DNA from: Nereocystis luetkeana
Taxonomy: Eukaryota > Sar > Phaeophyceae > Laminariales > Laminariaceae
Direction: 5' to 3'
Assembly: GCA_031213475.1 (NCBI GenBank)
Contig: JARUPZ010000009.1
Location: 2,939,001-3,003,000, forward strand
DNA length: 64,000 bases
This document shows positions 45,441 to 58,319 of the stretch, piece after piece. How positions within the stretch are numbered: the first letter of the stretch is position 1; every line of letters starts with the position of its first letter. Both the position numbers and the translations under genes were made by a program. The notes beneath the pieces are model-generated. The model was not told the origin of the DNA, made no database searches, and saw only the letters and a list, made by a program, of their open reading frames with translations.

Positions 45441-46564
45441 TGTGTTGTAGTTGGTCGGGTTTGTTGTACAAGGAAGTCGAACACTGTATATATATTGATC
45501 TCTGCTCAACACCCCCTCGCGCTGAAATCTGCGAAAATCTGCGTATTCTCTTGTGTGTTCCCTTTCCTGATGCTTGCTTGTTTTTCTCTTTTCCCCCTGT
45601 GTGTTTTTGATTCCGATTTCAATTTCAAAATTTTGGCGTCGAATGGCTTTCATCTTGTATTATGATGATGAATGGTTGGGAATGGTCGTCTATTAATAGA
45701 TGAAAAATGCGGCACATGCAGAGATTTGCAAATAATTATTGATATATTTCCCATTTGCAGATGTTTGCATATTATTGTCGTAATGAAATTCAAGTTAGTA
45801 CGAGGGGGGCGGTATATATCGCCTAGTTTCTGCGGGAACTACTATAATAGTGTTGCCTGTTGGTACTACTGCTGTTGTTCTGTATCAGATACGAAAATAC
45901 CTGGACGCTACCGTGGGACCGGTTCCACTTGATTGAGTGCAACACCTGATAAGAGCTACCACACGACAACCGCTATTAATGAAACCCCAACCCTCAATCA
46001 ACCTCCACCCCCTCGCTTCTACTCCACATGCAAAGGGTGGTCGCGTATATTGGGAAATAATTTCCGGCAGATACAACGCTGCAACGATCACTAGTCCTAC
46101 AAATAATAAAAAAAAAACAGGAATATCCACGAACGTACGTGGTAAAAAGTAAAAAGAGAGTGACATGAATAGGTCACCAGAACGCGTTGAAGGTCCGCAA
46201 CTAGGGATCACTCGTCCCATAAATATCAAAGACAAATATGTTAGGAGACAAGAGACAGATTATTTCCTGGTGCTTGCCTGATGATATCATTTTTTTCCGG
46301 TTATGATTTGTTCGTTTCCTCCGTCATGGCGCATATGGCCTGAGCTACGTACTGCGGTGCACAACTTCATATCGCCTCTGACACGGACGCCTACATATGT
46401 TCCGGGGATTGGAAGAACAGTCTGGTTCTTAACCAATTCTACAAAACTCGAAAGAATATAGGAATGGTCCGCAGCTAACGATCACTCGTCTGCTGCCAAA
46501 CGACAATCGCAAAAATCGAAATCGGGCAAAATTGCTGCTGCTCGTTCTGTCACCCCGATTAGGA

Positions 46565-47115
46565 TGATGCATATCAACTCTGATAACTCCACACACAGGG
46601 CACCCGATGAGGGGTGTGCTTTGGACCATGACGATCGCCGGCATGGGCGTAGCCGTTACGAAAGACATTCGTCACCCCGATTGGGATGCTGGAAGTCAAC
46701 TCTAATAACTCCACACACAGAGCACCCGATGAGTTTCGAAATGGTGTTTATACCGAAAGAATTTCCCACTTGAAAATAGACTGGACGAAGAGTTTTCAGC
46801 TTATCTCGGGCGAGTGATTGATTGCTGATGCAACCGCACTTTTAGGACAGCAGCCCCATGTTGGGGACAAGCCAGTCAAATTCCAAGTACTTTGTCCCCT
46901 AACCAATGCACAAAACTGAGGCAACGCTGCAACGATCACCAGTCCTACAACTATCAACGAATGAACAACTCCACACACAGGGCCCCCGAGGAGAGGTGTG
47001 GTTTGGACCATGACGATCGCCTCGGCGAGGGCTTCGACCTGATGCGTGCGGCATGGGCGTAGCCGTTTCGAAAGAAACTCGTCCGTAGGTGACCATTGAG
47101 TGACCCTCATCGAGC
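46565..47115 (-). repeat. Two inverted copies of the 42285 repeat
   Basis: GACCATGACGATCGCC and GGCATGGGCGTAGCCGTT occur near 46628 and again near 47010. Between them lie an M2 element and a short AACGCTGCAACGATCAC repeat also found near 46075. Confidence 0.8.
46838..46905. mobile_element. Family M2 element, copy f, partial
   Basis: CTTTTAGGACAGCAGCCCCA, TTGGGGACAAG and CAAATTCCAAGTACTTTGTC. The right end is shortened. Confidence 0.75.
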
Positions 47116-47514
47116 ACGAAGCCAGACAGACAGACACATTTTCTGAATCCTTTCAAGAGACCACCAGTGTACCACATGTAGAATTATTTAAGTGACGCGC
47201 GTCACAGAAAAGAAACCTTTTGTTCAACAATTACAACTTTTTGTTGGCTCACGTTTGTCTCTGTTTGGGATAAGGCGAGGACACTAGATGTCCTGAAACT
47301 TCACGGGCGGAAGCAGCAGTTAGTTTTCAAGGACACACAGACCCACACCGTTTACCAGGCGGTGTCTGGTGCCGAGTAGCCCTATTTTGTTTATCGCGTA
47401 GTACGAACACAATGAATCGCACATACAACAATTCGGTACTCGTACGAGTCGACGACACGAGAAAAACGCATGCCTCGAGCTGTTTGCTGTTGCTGTTGCT
47501 TTTGTTGCCTGTTT

Positions 47515-47765
47515 CATATCTACTCGGATTTACTGTAGAACAAGAAGCGACCATGCCAAACATTCCACAGAATATATAGCAAACCGGATGGGGTCAAGAC
47601 CTTGCAGCTAGAAGCGACCATGCGCGGCCGTTTGCGAGCGGCGGGCAACGACCTCATTCATTAACACCGCTAGCCAACCGCGCTGAGTGAGTCGTGCTTC
47701 TATAAGGCGATCCCACTTTTGTTACGATCGATGCGCTGCAGCCGATGTGCCAAAGATTCCGCTGC
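47515..47765 (+). repeat. Direct repeat, partner 53095-53335
   Basis: GCGACCATGC, GGGGTCAAGACC, GCGCGGCCGTTTGCGAGC, AACGACCTCATT and TTGTTACGAT recur in order at 53095-53335. The pair encloses 47.8-53.1 kb but no retroelement proteins were seen between. Confidence 0.82.
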
Positions 47766-47769
47766 TCGT

Positions 47770-48950
47770 ACCGACTGTATAGCAAGACAAACGTGGCCCT
47801 CCTGTTCCCTAGGTTTTACCATGTATCTGGCAGTATTCTCGTAGTTTTGTGTTGTCGCGTATATTCAGCCTACATGATACAGCAGCGTGGAGGGTAGACT
47901 CGTCGATCAAGGAGACGACGATTGTCACTACTTCTGTATAAATACTCGAAATCTATTACATCAAGCAGCCCAACACAGGGAAAGAAACATCACAAGCCGA
48001 TGGACAGATGCCGTAGCACGGTATAGGAAGAGTCAAAGCACATGACACCGTCACAGGCGTAGAAAAGCGATGCATCCAATCTACGCGGGCCCGTTTATTC
48101 TAACCCCTCCGGGCACCACGGTCCCGAACGCAACACAACGCAACCCAATCAAACCCAACCGAACATGCTGTGGCACGTCTACTACACCAAATACAATGCC
48201 GAGATGCAGATAGGCTGATTCTGATTGGGCAAAACGAATCCGATTAGAAGTGCGCAGCATCTAAACTACGCGGGGCCGTTTTCCGTTACCCCCCCGGACA
48301 CAAGGGCCCCTAGCGGTCGGGGTCCCTGACCCGTTCACGACAGACCCTGCGCCCTGGATCAAATCACCGTATTTCGCGCCAGGCAGTGACGTTGGCATCT
48401 TCGCGCTCGCGACCGAAACCTAAATCGCGCTCACGGCCGAAACCTAGCTTGCGCCCAAAACCGCTCTCGTGGATGAACTTCGGCTTGCGGACAACTCCAC
48501 CGTGCTCGCTGTTTGACGAACCAGCGCCCGCCCTCGCCGGAAACCCCACCTTGCTGTGTGCTCTGTTTAGCCAACCAACGTTCGTACTTGCGCTCCGCTA
48601 CGTAAATTTCGTACGCACGCGCGATATGTTATGTTGTAAGAACAGAACCGCGGAGCGGACGACGTCCGCCCTCCGCTCATAGAAGCAACATTCGAAGAAG
48701 CAGAACTCTGTCTCACTCTGACCCGACAGGCCAAAGACAGCCGAGCGTTCGCAAGTGTAGAACTTGAACGGGGTGATGGTATCCGTGATGATAGGACGCC
48801 GGCAAGCCTCCCCATCACAGCGAACGTACTCCCGTCAACCACGCCCCAAGGATGGCCACACGCCTGGACAGGAGCTGCCATGATGATGGGAGAACAGGGT
48901 ACACATTTGCAACGACTTCTGCACTACCCGCAATAGCAAAGAAGCCAGGA
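47770..48950. other. No gene recognised
   Basis: Contains a diverged duplication (CTACGCGGGCCCGTTTATTC near 48085 and CTACGCGGGGCCGTTTTCCG near 48266). There is also a short array around 48405-48475 based on CGACCGAAACCTA. No gene was recognised. Confidence 0.5.
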
Positions 48951-49480
48951 AGCGGGCAGTCAAGCAGAAACCATCAGAATCGTACGAGGGCTTATAAATA
49001 GGAATTCGTGCGAATACCACTAGTCCAGCAGAAAGCATCGGAAGATGGCGTAGCAGTGGTCGTACCACTAGTACAGCAAGAACCATCAAAACGTCGGTGG
49101 AATAACGGACGGATTGGGGTGTAGGTGATTTGGGTATAAACGTATGCCGGCCCCGCTGGCGTGACAGCTGTGGTGACACTAGTACAGCAGTGAGCATCTG
49201 AACGTCGGTGGAGAAGTAGGCGGATTAGTTCAAGATAGAAAGGGATATGGGTGGTATGAGTGGGTGGGTGGGTTGGTTCTTCGCTGCATAGCGTTACAGC
49301 AAAGGCCGGGGGTCAACAAACATATCCTCTCTAGCATGAAGTAGCATCGGAACGTCGGTGTTGTGGGTATATACGTATTATACCGGCCCCGTCTGCGTGG
49401 CAGCTGTCGGATGTCGTTTTACTTGTACAGTAGAAAGCATCGACACGTCGGTGCGTTCGTGGGCGGACCACTAATAGTGA
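48950..49480. repeat. Interspersed AGCATCGGAACGTCGGTG motif array
   Basis: TACAGCAGTGAGCATCTGAACG-like units occur about six times with variable spacing, accompanied by GGGTATATACGTAT and CCGGCCCCG blocks. A further unit lies at 51265-51340. Confidence 0.75.
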
Positions 49481-49654
49481 TATAGAAAATGGCTATTACA
49501 CCCTCGGCTCCTTATCATGGCAAAATATCATAAATGCGACATTGCAGTAGAAAGGTCGGGTGGTTTGGGTCGAGACGTAGGTTGGATTTTCGACACGTAA
49601 CGCAAACTTCGGGAAACGGATATACGGGGCGTTTGACACACCTTCTCGCAGCAG

Positions 49655-51100
49655 CAGCGCTCATCGCACACGGCACCAATGTCAGCCCCCGCGGGCTCTG
49701 TGCACAAACAGACACAAACGAAGCCTTCTCGTGCTGGTGCGGTTGTTAGTCGTAAAACATCAGATGGTTCTTGCTTTTTGAGGTTTACCTACGTAACGAA
49801 ACCCAACTCTACGAGTACTCGTAGGAAGACTGTGCCTGACCTCAGCAACGTTCGGATCGTGTCCCTAAGACATGTTGCAGGCAGCATTGTCAGGCCCACC
49901 CTCCTACTGATGAGGGGACGGAAAACAGCAGCAGCTCTGCCGGAAATGTCGTACAGCAGTAGTAGTAGTCACTTGTTATAACGGTTTTTGATTTTGAGTC
50001 CTACCTAACGAAACCCAACTCTAGGAGTACTCGTAGGCAGACTGTGCCTGTCCACAACAACGTTCGGGCCGTATCCCTAAGACGTGCTGAAACATGCTGC
50101 AGGCAGCATTGTCAAGCCCGCCCTCCAACTGATGAGGGGACGGAAAAACAGGAGAAGCTCTGCTGGAAATGTCGTACAGCAGTATTAGTAGTAGTGGTGG
50201 CACCTGCCACGAGAAGCTCTGTTGGATATGTCTACATATAGATTTTTTGTCCTGATCTTATGCCTAATTTCAAGGCGGGGAACAACGAAATACAAACCGA
50301 AAGCGAGTAAGTGTACAAAGGATTCAAGGTTTGAACCGACAAGCCGAGCGTACAGCGATGCTGACCCTGACCTCGTGCGTCCTACTGCTGCTGCTTGCAG
50401 CGAGTGTCCTTGGTTTTCCAAGGAGAAAAAGCCTCTTCGAAACGAGTCGTATGAGAGTAGGGTGCCTCGTTCATAGTTTTGCTGTAAGTGTGTGTCACTG
50501 AGTCATCGTGTGTAAGTCAACATCTTTTTCGGCCACGTTTGTACACTGCGCTCAGCGCACACGGCATCAATCCCAGTCCCGGCGGGCTCGGTGCATGGAC
50601 ACCCAAACGAAACGTTCTCGTGCTGGTGGTGTGGTTGTAAGCCGTAAAATGTCAAAAGCAAATTGTTTTTGAATTCTACCTAACGAAACCCAACTCTACG
50701 CGTACTCGTAGGCAGAATGTGCCTGTCCCCAGCAACGGTCGGCCCGTGCCCCTATAGCATGCTGCAGGTGGTATTTTCAGGCCCACCCTCCTATTGATGA
50801 GGGGACGGAGAAGCAGGGAAAGACCCGATGTAGATGTCGTACAGCAGTACTCGTAGTATTACTAGTGGTGGCCCCTGTCATAACGGTTTTTCTTCTTTGA
50901 TTTCTACCAAAACCCAACTCTACGAGTACTCGTAGGCAGAATAGGCCTGTCCACACCAACGTTCGGGCGGTCTCCCTAAGACATGCTGCACGTGGTATTG
51001 TCAGGCCCACCCTCCTGCGGGCGGGGGACGGAGAAGCAAGAGAAGCTCTGCTGGAAGTGTCGTGCAGCAGTAATACTAAGAGTGCTTGTTCCGAACAGCA
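49655..51100. repeat. Satellite-like repeat with higher-order duplication
   Basis: Four copies of a roughly 210-230-bp unit (starting near 49770, 49982, 50645 and 50881) share CGAAACCCAACTCTACGAGT, TACTCGTAGGCAGA, TGATGAGGGGACGG and GTCGTACAGCAGTA. The first and third are preceded by the same 110-130 bp (GCACACGGCATCAAT and CGTTCTCGTGCTGGT-type blocks), so the pair of units was duplicated as a block. Confidence 0.88.
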
Positions 51101-51344
51101 GTTCAGCTGGTGGAATGTGTAAAGAGACAAAACGAACAAACTACACACATGCCAGCAACCCGTATTCACACCGCATCGAAGACAAGACTACAATACAGTA
51201 CAGCTGTAGACTACAGATCACAGATAAACTCACTCTAAGTGAGCATCAGAACATGGGTGGTGTGGGTATATACGTATACCGGCCTCCAGCACTACGACAG
51301 TACAGCAGGGAGCATGGGAACGTCGGTGGATTAGTCGGCGGATC

Positions 51345-53094
51345 AGTTGAAAAGAAAATGCACAACAGTACCTACTGTACTGAAGTAGAAAAAAATAAGG
51401 ATAATACGGCACACGTTGTTAAAACGAAAATGCACAACAGTAGCTGCTGTATTGAAGGAGAAAATGTGGACATTGGGGCACACCTTGCGTCAGCAGCAAC
51501 CCCTCCCGAGCCGTTGTGTGTGCAGCGGCATCCTTATTATTCCGAATAGCAATTCTAGTGGTGGAATGCTTTGTGTTAATGGTTCATTCTTATCGGAGAG
51601 CGTTTTTTCCATAATTTCCAAAGTTTGGAAACAATTGGAGATATGCATCAATATACGGAGGCGTTCTGTCACTATTCGTGAAATTCTCCAGAACCAAAAA
51701 AATCAAGTTCGTTAACATTCCAATATTTGGGGGAAAAAAAAACAGGAAAATATGGAAGATTGAAAAATTGCGCCAAAACAAATGTCGAAAATCTGGACAA
51801 AAAGCTCTCCGATAAAAGAATGACCCTAAGGTTATCAGCAACCCTCTCCCGAACAGCAGATCTGGTGGTGGAACAGACAAGAGACAAAAGGAACAGAGGG
51901 AACTTTACGCAAGCAAAACAACTCATGGTCTGGTCGTGATAACTATGGAGGGAGATTTGCCTCGAGAGTTATCGGACGAGCGCAAGAGCGCAATACAAAA
52001 GGTTCGTCCTGCTGTAAACCCCTCACAACTACAGTTGTTAAATATGTAACGGTTATATACGGGTAATGGTTATACGGTGCGTTTGGCACACCTTCTCGCA
52101 GCAAAAAGGCCCTTCCTTTGAACGCGTGTGTCCTTCTGGCGCTGCTCAGAAGCGTGACAGGCTTCCAGTCTTTCCGATCGAGCAGCATTGCTGTCGTGTT
52201 GCGCGGGGTATGGCGACTTCCCAACGCAGTAGCATCTAGCCGAGCTAGCGCAGAAGCAACGCTACTGGTGTCATCCGGTGGCGATACGCCGAAGAACCCA
52301 GTAGTTGAACGCGAGACGCCGGTCAACCCCGTACTTGTACGAGATGGCGGTGTCGGTGGTCGGAGCTTGGCGCCATATTGATGTCGTGGACTGCCATAGG
52401 CACGACACGGAAAATTGGTAGGACGAGACCGACGACGCCTGACCTCATCTGTGGCTCGTGTGAATGCTTGTGTGATCTTGCTTGCCGCTGCTGCGGGGAT
52501 ACACTGCGGAGGAATATTGTTTTGGGACCTTGCACGACCTCAAGAACTGTTGCTGCTTTGCTGTTTTCAAGAACTGCTGCTGCTGCAGCTGCGGCTTTGC
52601 TGCTATGTTGCAGATCGGATACAAACAGTTCATGAGGTCTGGGGTCAGGAGTGAGGCAAGCAGCTTAGGCATGAGCCTGTTTGAAGGATCGTCGTTTACA
52701 GTCCGCATCAGATGGAGTAGGATTACAACAACACTCGCCTTCAATATGCAAATAATAGAGAACCCAAGACCAACCTCAAGTCTGGCCACGATCCAACCGA
52801 GTCGAGACGTGCGCCCGCACGTGTTCCAGAGAGGTAAAGCGTGCTTCTGACGCTAGGGAGAAGGTCTCCCAAATTTGTAGATGGTAAACTGATTGCTTTG
52901 TGCCCTGGTCGATAGCGATGACCAAGGCAACATGTAGGACCACCGAGAGGAGGACCAGAAGGTACGAGGAGTAGAAGAAAAGTGGCAACCCACAAATTGG
53001 GGGAAGGGTCGTAAATGACGCGGCCCCTGCTGATACACGACGCAAGTCATAGTAACTCCTGAAACAGTCCAAAACCGTAACAGCAGTATGTTCG
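51345..53094. other. No gene recognised
   Basis: Short repeats only, for example GGTGGTGGAACAGACAAGAG near 51862, related to 51105. Open frames show no similarity that I recognise. Confidence 0.5.
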
Positions 53095-53335
53095 ATAAAT
53101 ACTTTGATTTACTGTAAAGATCAGGAAGCGACCCTGCCATAAAACGTCACAGAATGTAGCATAAACCCTATGAGGTCAAGCCGTTGCAGTCAACAGCGAC
53201 CTTGCACGGCCGTTTGCAAGCCGCGAGCAACGACCTCATTGCCGCCGTTAGCCAATTCCGCTGAGCGACCCATTTTTCTACAAAGTGATCTCACTCTTGT
53301 TACGATTGATGCACTCAATCCAAAGCCCCTAAATA
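53095..53335 (+). repeat. Direct repeat, partner 47515-47765
   Basis: See 47515-47765. Confidence 0.82.
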
Positions 53336-53665
53336 TAATCGCATTTCTCATATTGATAAATGATCCAGAACGGTAGGTAATTTTCGGGACAAAATGGTAA
53401 ATTATTTTTCCTTCAGTTTGACCAGGGTAAAATAAATTGCTGTTGTCATTCTCGAAGCGAAGCGGAGGTACTCGATGCATGGCGGCATTTTGCTTCGGTT
53501 TTTAGATAGATGCGCCCGACCGCTATTTGTTTTACGTTCGTTAACGGCGCACTTTGGATGACATCGACTGGGCTGTGATTGCCGCGCCTCTTCTTGGGAA
53601 GAGCCAGTCCATCCTCGATTTTTTGTTGGGAGTGGCGCCCGATACTGAGTTTGATACAGGTATTC
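53325..53665 (+). repeat. Direct repeat, partner 41390-41755
   Basis: See 41390-41755. It follows directly on the repeat at 53095-53335. Confidence 0.85.
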
Positions 53666-53689
53666 TCAATTTCTAAGCTTAGTCTGGAA

Positions 53690-54020
53690 ATTGCAGGTCT
53701 GCCTGTCTGCCTGCCTGTGTGTCTTGTCTGTCTATCTGTCTGTCTGTCTGTCTGCATCTCACATATTATCATTTTGTGAAACTGAGTCTATTATGGAAAT
53801 TGCAGACCTGTCTGTCCGCATCCCGTATATTTTCGAAACTATATTGGTTCGTTCCAATGCGCAGATCTGTCTGTCTTGTCTGTCAGTCTGTCTGTCTGTC
53901 TGTGGGCTTGTCTGTCTGTCTTGTCTGCCTTGTCTGTCTGCCTGTCTGTCCGCATCTCTTATGTTTTTGAATTCTCAGGTTGTAAAGCTGAGTCTCTATT
54001 TGGTGATTGCAAATATGCCC

Positions 54021-54080
<60 letters not shown>

Positions 54081-54085
54081 GCCGG
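53690..54085. repeat. (GTCT)n array with longer period
   Basis: Blocks of CTGTCTGTCTGTCTG are separated by related spacers (GGAAATTGCAG, CCGCATCTC, AAACTGAGTCT), so simple repeats are embedded in a unit of about 100-200 bp. Inverse (GACA)n runs with similar spacers occur at 45090-45350. Confidence 0.9.
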
Positions 54086-54177
54086 CAGTCACAAGAAACC
54101 TCCAGTTCTCCCAATATATGGTCCTAAACCGCTCCCGACGTTGACATGTACACCGCGCGAATCAATAGCGGACTCAC

Positions 54178-54470
54178 ATACAAGCAGTCAGGGCCAACTT
54201 TTGGATTCAACGGAGCCCTGCGCTTTGAGCTACGCGAACTAGCCTCGCTGGGGGAACAATCGCTTGCGCCACAGAGTTCCCCACGTTTACCTAGGGGTTC
54301 TGTGGCGAAAATTCCAAACTTATCTGTCAGTCTGTCTCCCCTAGAAGGAAACTCCAATCCTCCATACAAGCAGTCTGGGCCAACGTTCGGATTCAACGGA
54401 GCCCTGTGTCTTGAGCTACGCGTTCCAGCCCCACCCGCGGGACAATCGCTTGTAGACAATCGTTTGTGCC
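54178..54470. repeat. 185-bp direct duplication
   Basis: AAGCAGTCAGGGCCAACTTT, GGATTCAACGGAGCCCTG and GACAATCGCTTG-type sequence occur twice. Both strands stay open across it, but no protein family is recognisable. Confidence 0.85.
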
Positions 54471-57400
54471 GGAGTCGGTACGAGCAGCGAAATATTTCGT
54501 GAATTGGCTACAGTATACACCGGCAGGAAGTACTCGATTTTGCCGCGTACTCGACAAATATGATCCCGATGTTTGAAAAACAATTACCAGTTATGTCGGT
54601 TGCTGCCCTGCCTGACGCCACATGTTTGACGCGGTGATGCTGTCTAGAGCACGTTGCAATACTAGCTATGTTAAAGCTCCATTTACGGACCCGAGATTGT
54701 CTAAATGCTTCGCTAGCTTAGATATACGGCAACTGCATTGTAGACCCGACACGACATTGACCAAAACATATCTCGTATCCTACAGAGCTACGTAACACAC
54801 AGGCAAAATTGCTCAAACTTCGTTGCTACCCTAGATTCTGTACAAGCGTCACATACATCTGGCACGATATTGTCGACGCAAAATTATCCAAACAATTAGG
54901 CCATTTCCAAGCTACCTCCACCTATAGGCCCAATCTTGTCCAGTATGATTTGGAAGCTTAGCTCTAAAATTACCAAACGTATGTTTGGCGATCCTAGCTA
55001 GCTCCTGTAGATCCGACCTCGTCGAGAATTACGTGGTTTCCTAACTACTGTAGCTCCAATTGCAAGCTTCGCGGTCCTTTCTACGGTAAACTCCATACAT
55101 AAACTTGATATGTGTCCAAACTGTGTGTGGCTCGCCAAGCTAGCGTCCCTTATTGGCCCGATCCTGCCCAGTATCCGAGCTAGCACCACCTGTTCACTCG
55201 ATATCAGTGCAACACTCTGTCATCCACCCGATATAGGTTCAAACATGTTTCGATGCAGTAGTGTTCCCCACATACTGCCGGCTGCCCGCTACAGCGTCTG
55301 TACAATCGCTTGGCACAGATGGGATAAACCAAGTGTGGCGGTGTGCGGAGTAGTGCCGAATGCCGCTACAGCAGAGTGCCGGTATTTTTGGCTGGTGCAT
55401 GCCGGCAACACGATAGACGGATCATATCCGCATTGGTATCTTAGGTTTCACCACGTGAAGTAGACCCGCAAGTACTGTCTACGCCTTACTGTCCTACCCC
55501 GTGCTACTTATAGACTCAAAAAATGTCCAGACGGCGTCGCTATCCTGGCTAAGCGCACGTCATAAACCCGATGCGGCATTGACCAAAAATGCTGTATAGC
55601 TAGCCCCATATAGAATAGACCCGATGTGCGCCCAAAATGCTCTCCTGTTGTAGTAATAGTTTGGCGCTACATACAGTGGGCTCCATACCTGTCCATGACT
55701 TGAATTCATCCTAGCTATCACAAGCGCGAAAAAACATCTCTACAGACAAAAATGACGCCGGGCTTACCACGCGTTTTTTTTAGCTAAACTCCTCCTCAAC
55801 ATAACGCGGAAATCCTACAAACCTCCGGAACGCCTACCTGGTACAGCAGTACAGGAAACCCATATATCCACCCCAAGAAAGACGAGCGCTCACAAAAGCC
55901 GGGCTGAGATTTCGAAAAAGAAAAACAAGAAATTCGGGGGGCGCCATACTGAATTGAAGTAAGCGCAGACTTCGCCCGTTTCGTAAAGTAGAAAACCTAG
56001 CCTTTACCCTCCTTGGGTCCCTGTTTCTTAGCCCGTACGTAGGTGTCCTATACTGCCACTTCTCGACATGCCCGGCCAAAAACATAACCATACTCGTAGG
56101 GTCCCCCGTCAACATTTCTGCGCCTGCCGGTAACCAAAACAGACCAACAAACCCTATGGCATCTGATGCATCCAACGCCCTCGTGTGTAGACAAGTTTTC
56201 CTCACGAGACGGGCGGGGTTGCGGGGGGGGGGGGGGGGGTACTCATTATCACGCATAGCCATAGTCGTATGATCATAGACCTTCGCAGTCCCTACAATGC
56301 CGGGGGGGGGGGGGGGTGTAGAGAGTGAGGGGGGGGGGGGGGGGGGGTGTACTCATTATCGGGCATGACCGTAGTTGTATGACCCTACACCATAGACCAT
56401 GGGTGGGGGGGCAGGGGGGAGTATCATGCAAGGCCTCAGTCATACGACCATAGGCCCTGGCATCCCTACGATGCCGGGACGGGGCATATCGGGGGTTAAC
56501 CGACCAGGCAGACATCCCTTGCATCAAGCACGAAGCGCCGTGAGGTGTTGGGCGAGTCACATGAAGGGTCAGCTGCATCCTACTAAAAACCACTCGTAAA
56601 GCGGACTTTTTTACATATGGATGACAGCTTCAATGAGTCAAAGTGGGGAAAGGGGGGACTCCGCAAATTGCTACGGTCATAATCAAGCATACATTCCCCA
56701 CATCGGACTGTTCAGAACATGATCTGCCTGTGACGTTCATAATACAGATCAGCGGGGTGATCAAACGTATGTATAAGTCATGCACAACCTAAAGATCCTT
56801 TCGCAGAGCACTGTGTACAAGTGTACAACGATCACACATATCCCGCGTCTTTTTTCCTAACAGCATGTTTCCACCTTAATCGCGCAAACAAAATATATAC
56901 CAGGTATAAATCCCCACGTCATGATCTGCACTGACAACCTTGAACGTACCAGGTGCAGATCAGTGGACTGGGACGTGATTATGCAGATCAAGCACACCCG
57001 ACAGATCATCGCACACGGAAACGAAACGTGGACAGATCATGCATGTCGCGCATCTCTTACGGCAGCAAATGTCCCACTTCGAGCACAAATCATATGATGC
57101 AGGCGTCGCGACGCATCGTTTCCACCTCGTATCCAGAGGGAGAATGCTTTCTCGAACAGCATAAATCAAGCGTTCCAAGCAGGGTATGAACTCTCGATGT
57201 ACCCGGGTACTTGCTCGGGTACTTACCAGGATAGTTACCATGGTATGACGAAGTTACCAGGTTATCCGGGTACCCTTAGGTCACACACCCTACAGACCCT
57301 TGGACGGAACGGTTCGGGCGTCGTATCGCTCCGGCTTGCACCACCAACTCGCAGGGGAGCTTGTGCTGCCGCCCACACAACTCAAGCACAGCCCGCCGCA

Positions 57401-58319
57401 TGGCATCGAAGACAACAACCACAGGTAAGCGAAACTATCTCCAACATCGCTTTCACCAGCCGTAGAGGGTAAGGATATCTGACTCAGCAACTCGTCAGCT
57501 GGAGCTCAGCATAGATATATATAGATGAGTTATACAATATATTTAACATTCAAGTATCTATATATACCGTCAAAATAAATCAAAACCTGCAAGCGTCGCA
57601 CACCTTCCGAAACCTACTGTAGAGGAGCGGGGGGGGGGGGGGGGGGGGCGCTTTCACCTACCAATAAACTAAGCGTTCCACGTATCGCTCTCAACAGCTC
57701 ATAATATAGAGGTTAACACGTCTCTAGCATCGCTTTCGCGAGCGAGAGGTCAACATATTAATATCTCCACAACGATAAAAAAATGGAACACAAACACAAA
57801 CCACAAAACAAATTCAAAACAGAGCGTCACAAATCGCGTCGACTCCAACAACTCGTACGTGGAAAGGTGGGCATATCTCCACAACGAGACACGAAGTGTT
57901 CATTAGTTTTTTCAACTCATCGCCCCGTCTCCACCAGACACAAAGCTCCAAGACGAGGGCATGCTCTTTGTTCAACCCTTAACCTTTCCTATCGCCGCGA
58001 AAACGATCTCACACGAAACTTAAGAGTAGTGCGTACGCGGCTCTCCAAACAAGAGTGGGTGCCGTTGTGCGTTCTCAAAAGGGGGCGTCAAGTAAAGTTG
58101 TCGTATGTTACGTGTACCAAAAACCAAGATAGACATGTTCATCGTCCTACCCGGGAGAGCTTTCCACATATAGAATAAATCATATAGATCAGACAGATCC
58201 TAAGCTCATTATCTATATCCTGCGGGGTAGATAGATTCCCCCGGTATGTGCTATCTGATGAACGGCCAGATACAATTTTAGGATACTGTTTGTAACGCGG
58301 CTCTCTTACGCACACGCTT

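Larger units (their letters stand above)
10175..56906. repeat. Scattered palindrome TACCWGGTA, 18 exact copies
   Basis: Starts at 10175, 11174, 12536, 13993, 14871, 28133, 32481, 32983, 33899, 38294, 39395, 40006, 40646, 44177, 44232, 44891, 55835 and 56898. Fourteen have a central T and four a central A on the + strand. Many lie inside TA-rich flanks. None overlaps a recognised exon. See findings for presence/absence comparisons. Confidence 0.9.

Noticed and set aside
49900-49940. Possible hammerhead ribozyme core (CTGATGA followed by GGAAAA)
   Set aside because: The seven bases between the two boxes cannot form stem II, and no matching stems I and III were found.
49655-51100. CRISPR-like spacing of repeats
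   Set aside because: Units are over 200 bp and diverged with no short identical repeats and unique spacers. The genome is eukaryotic.
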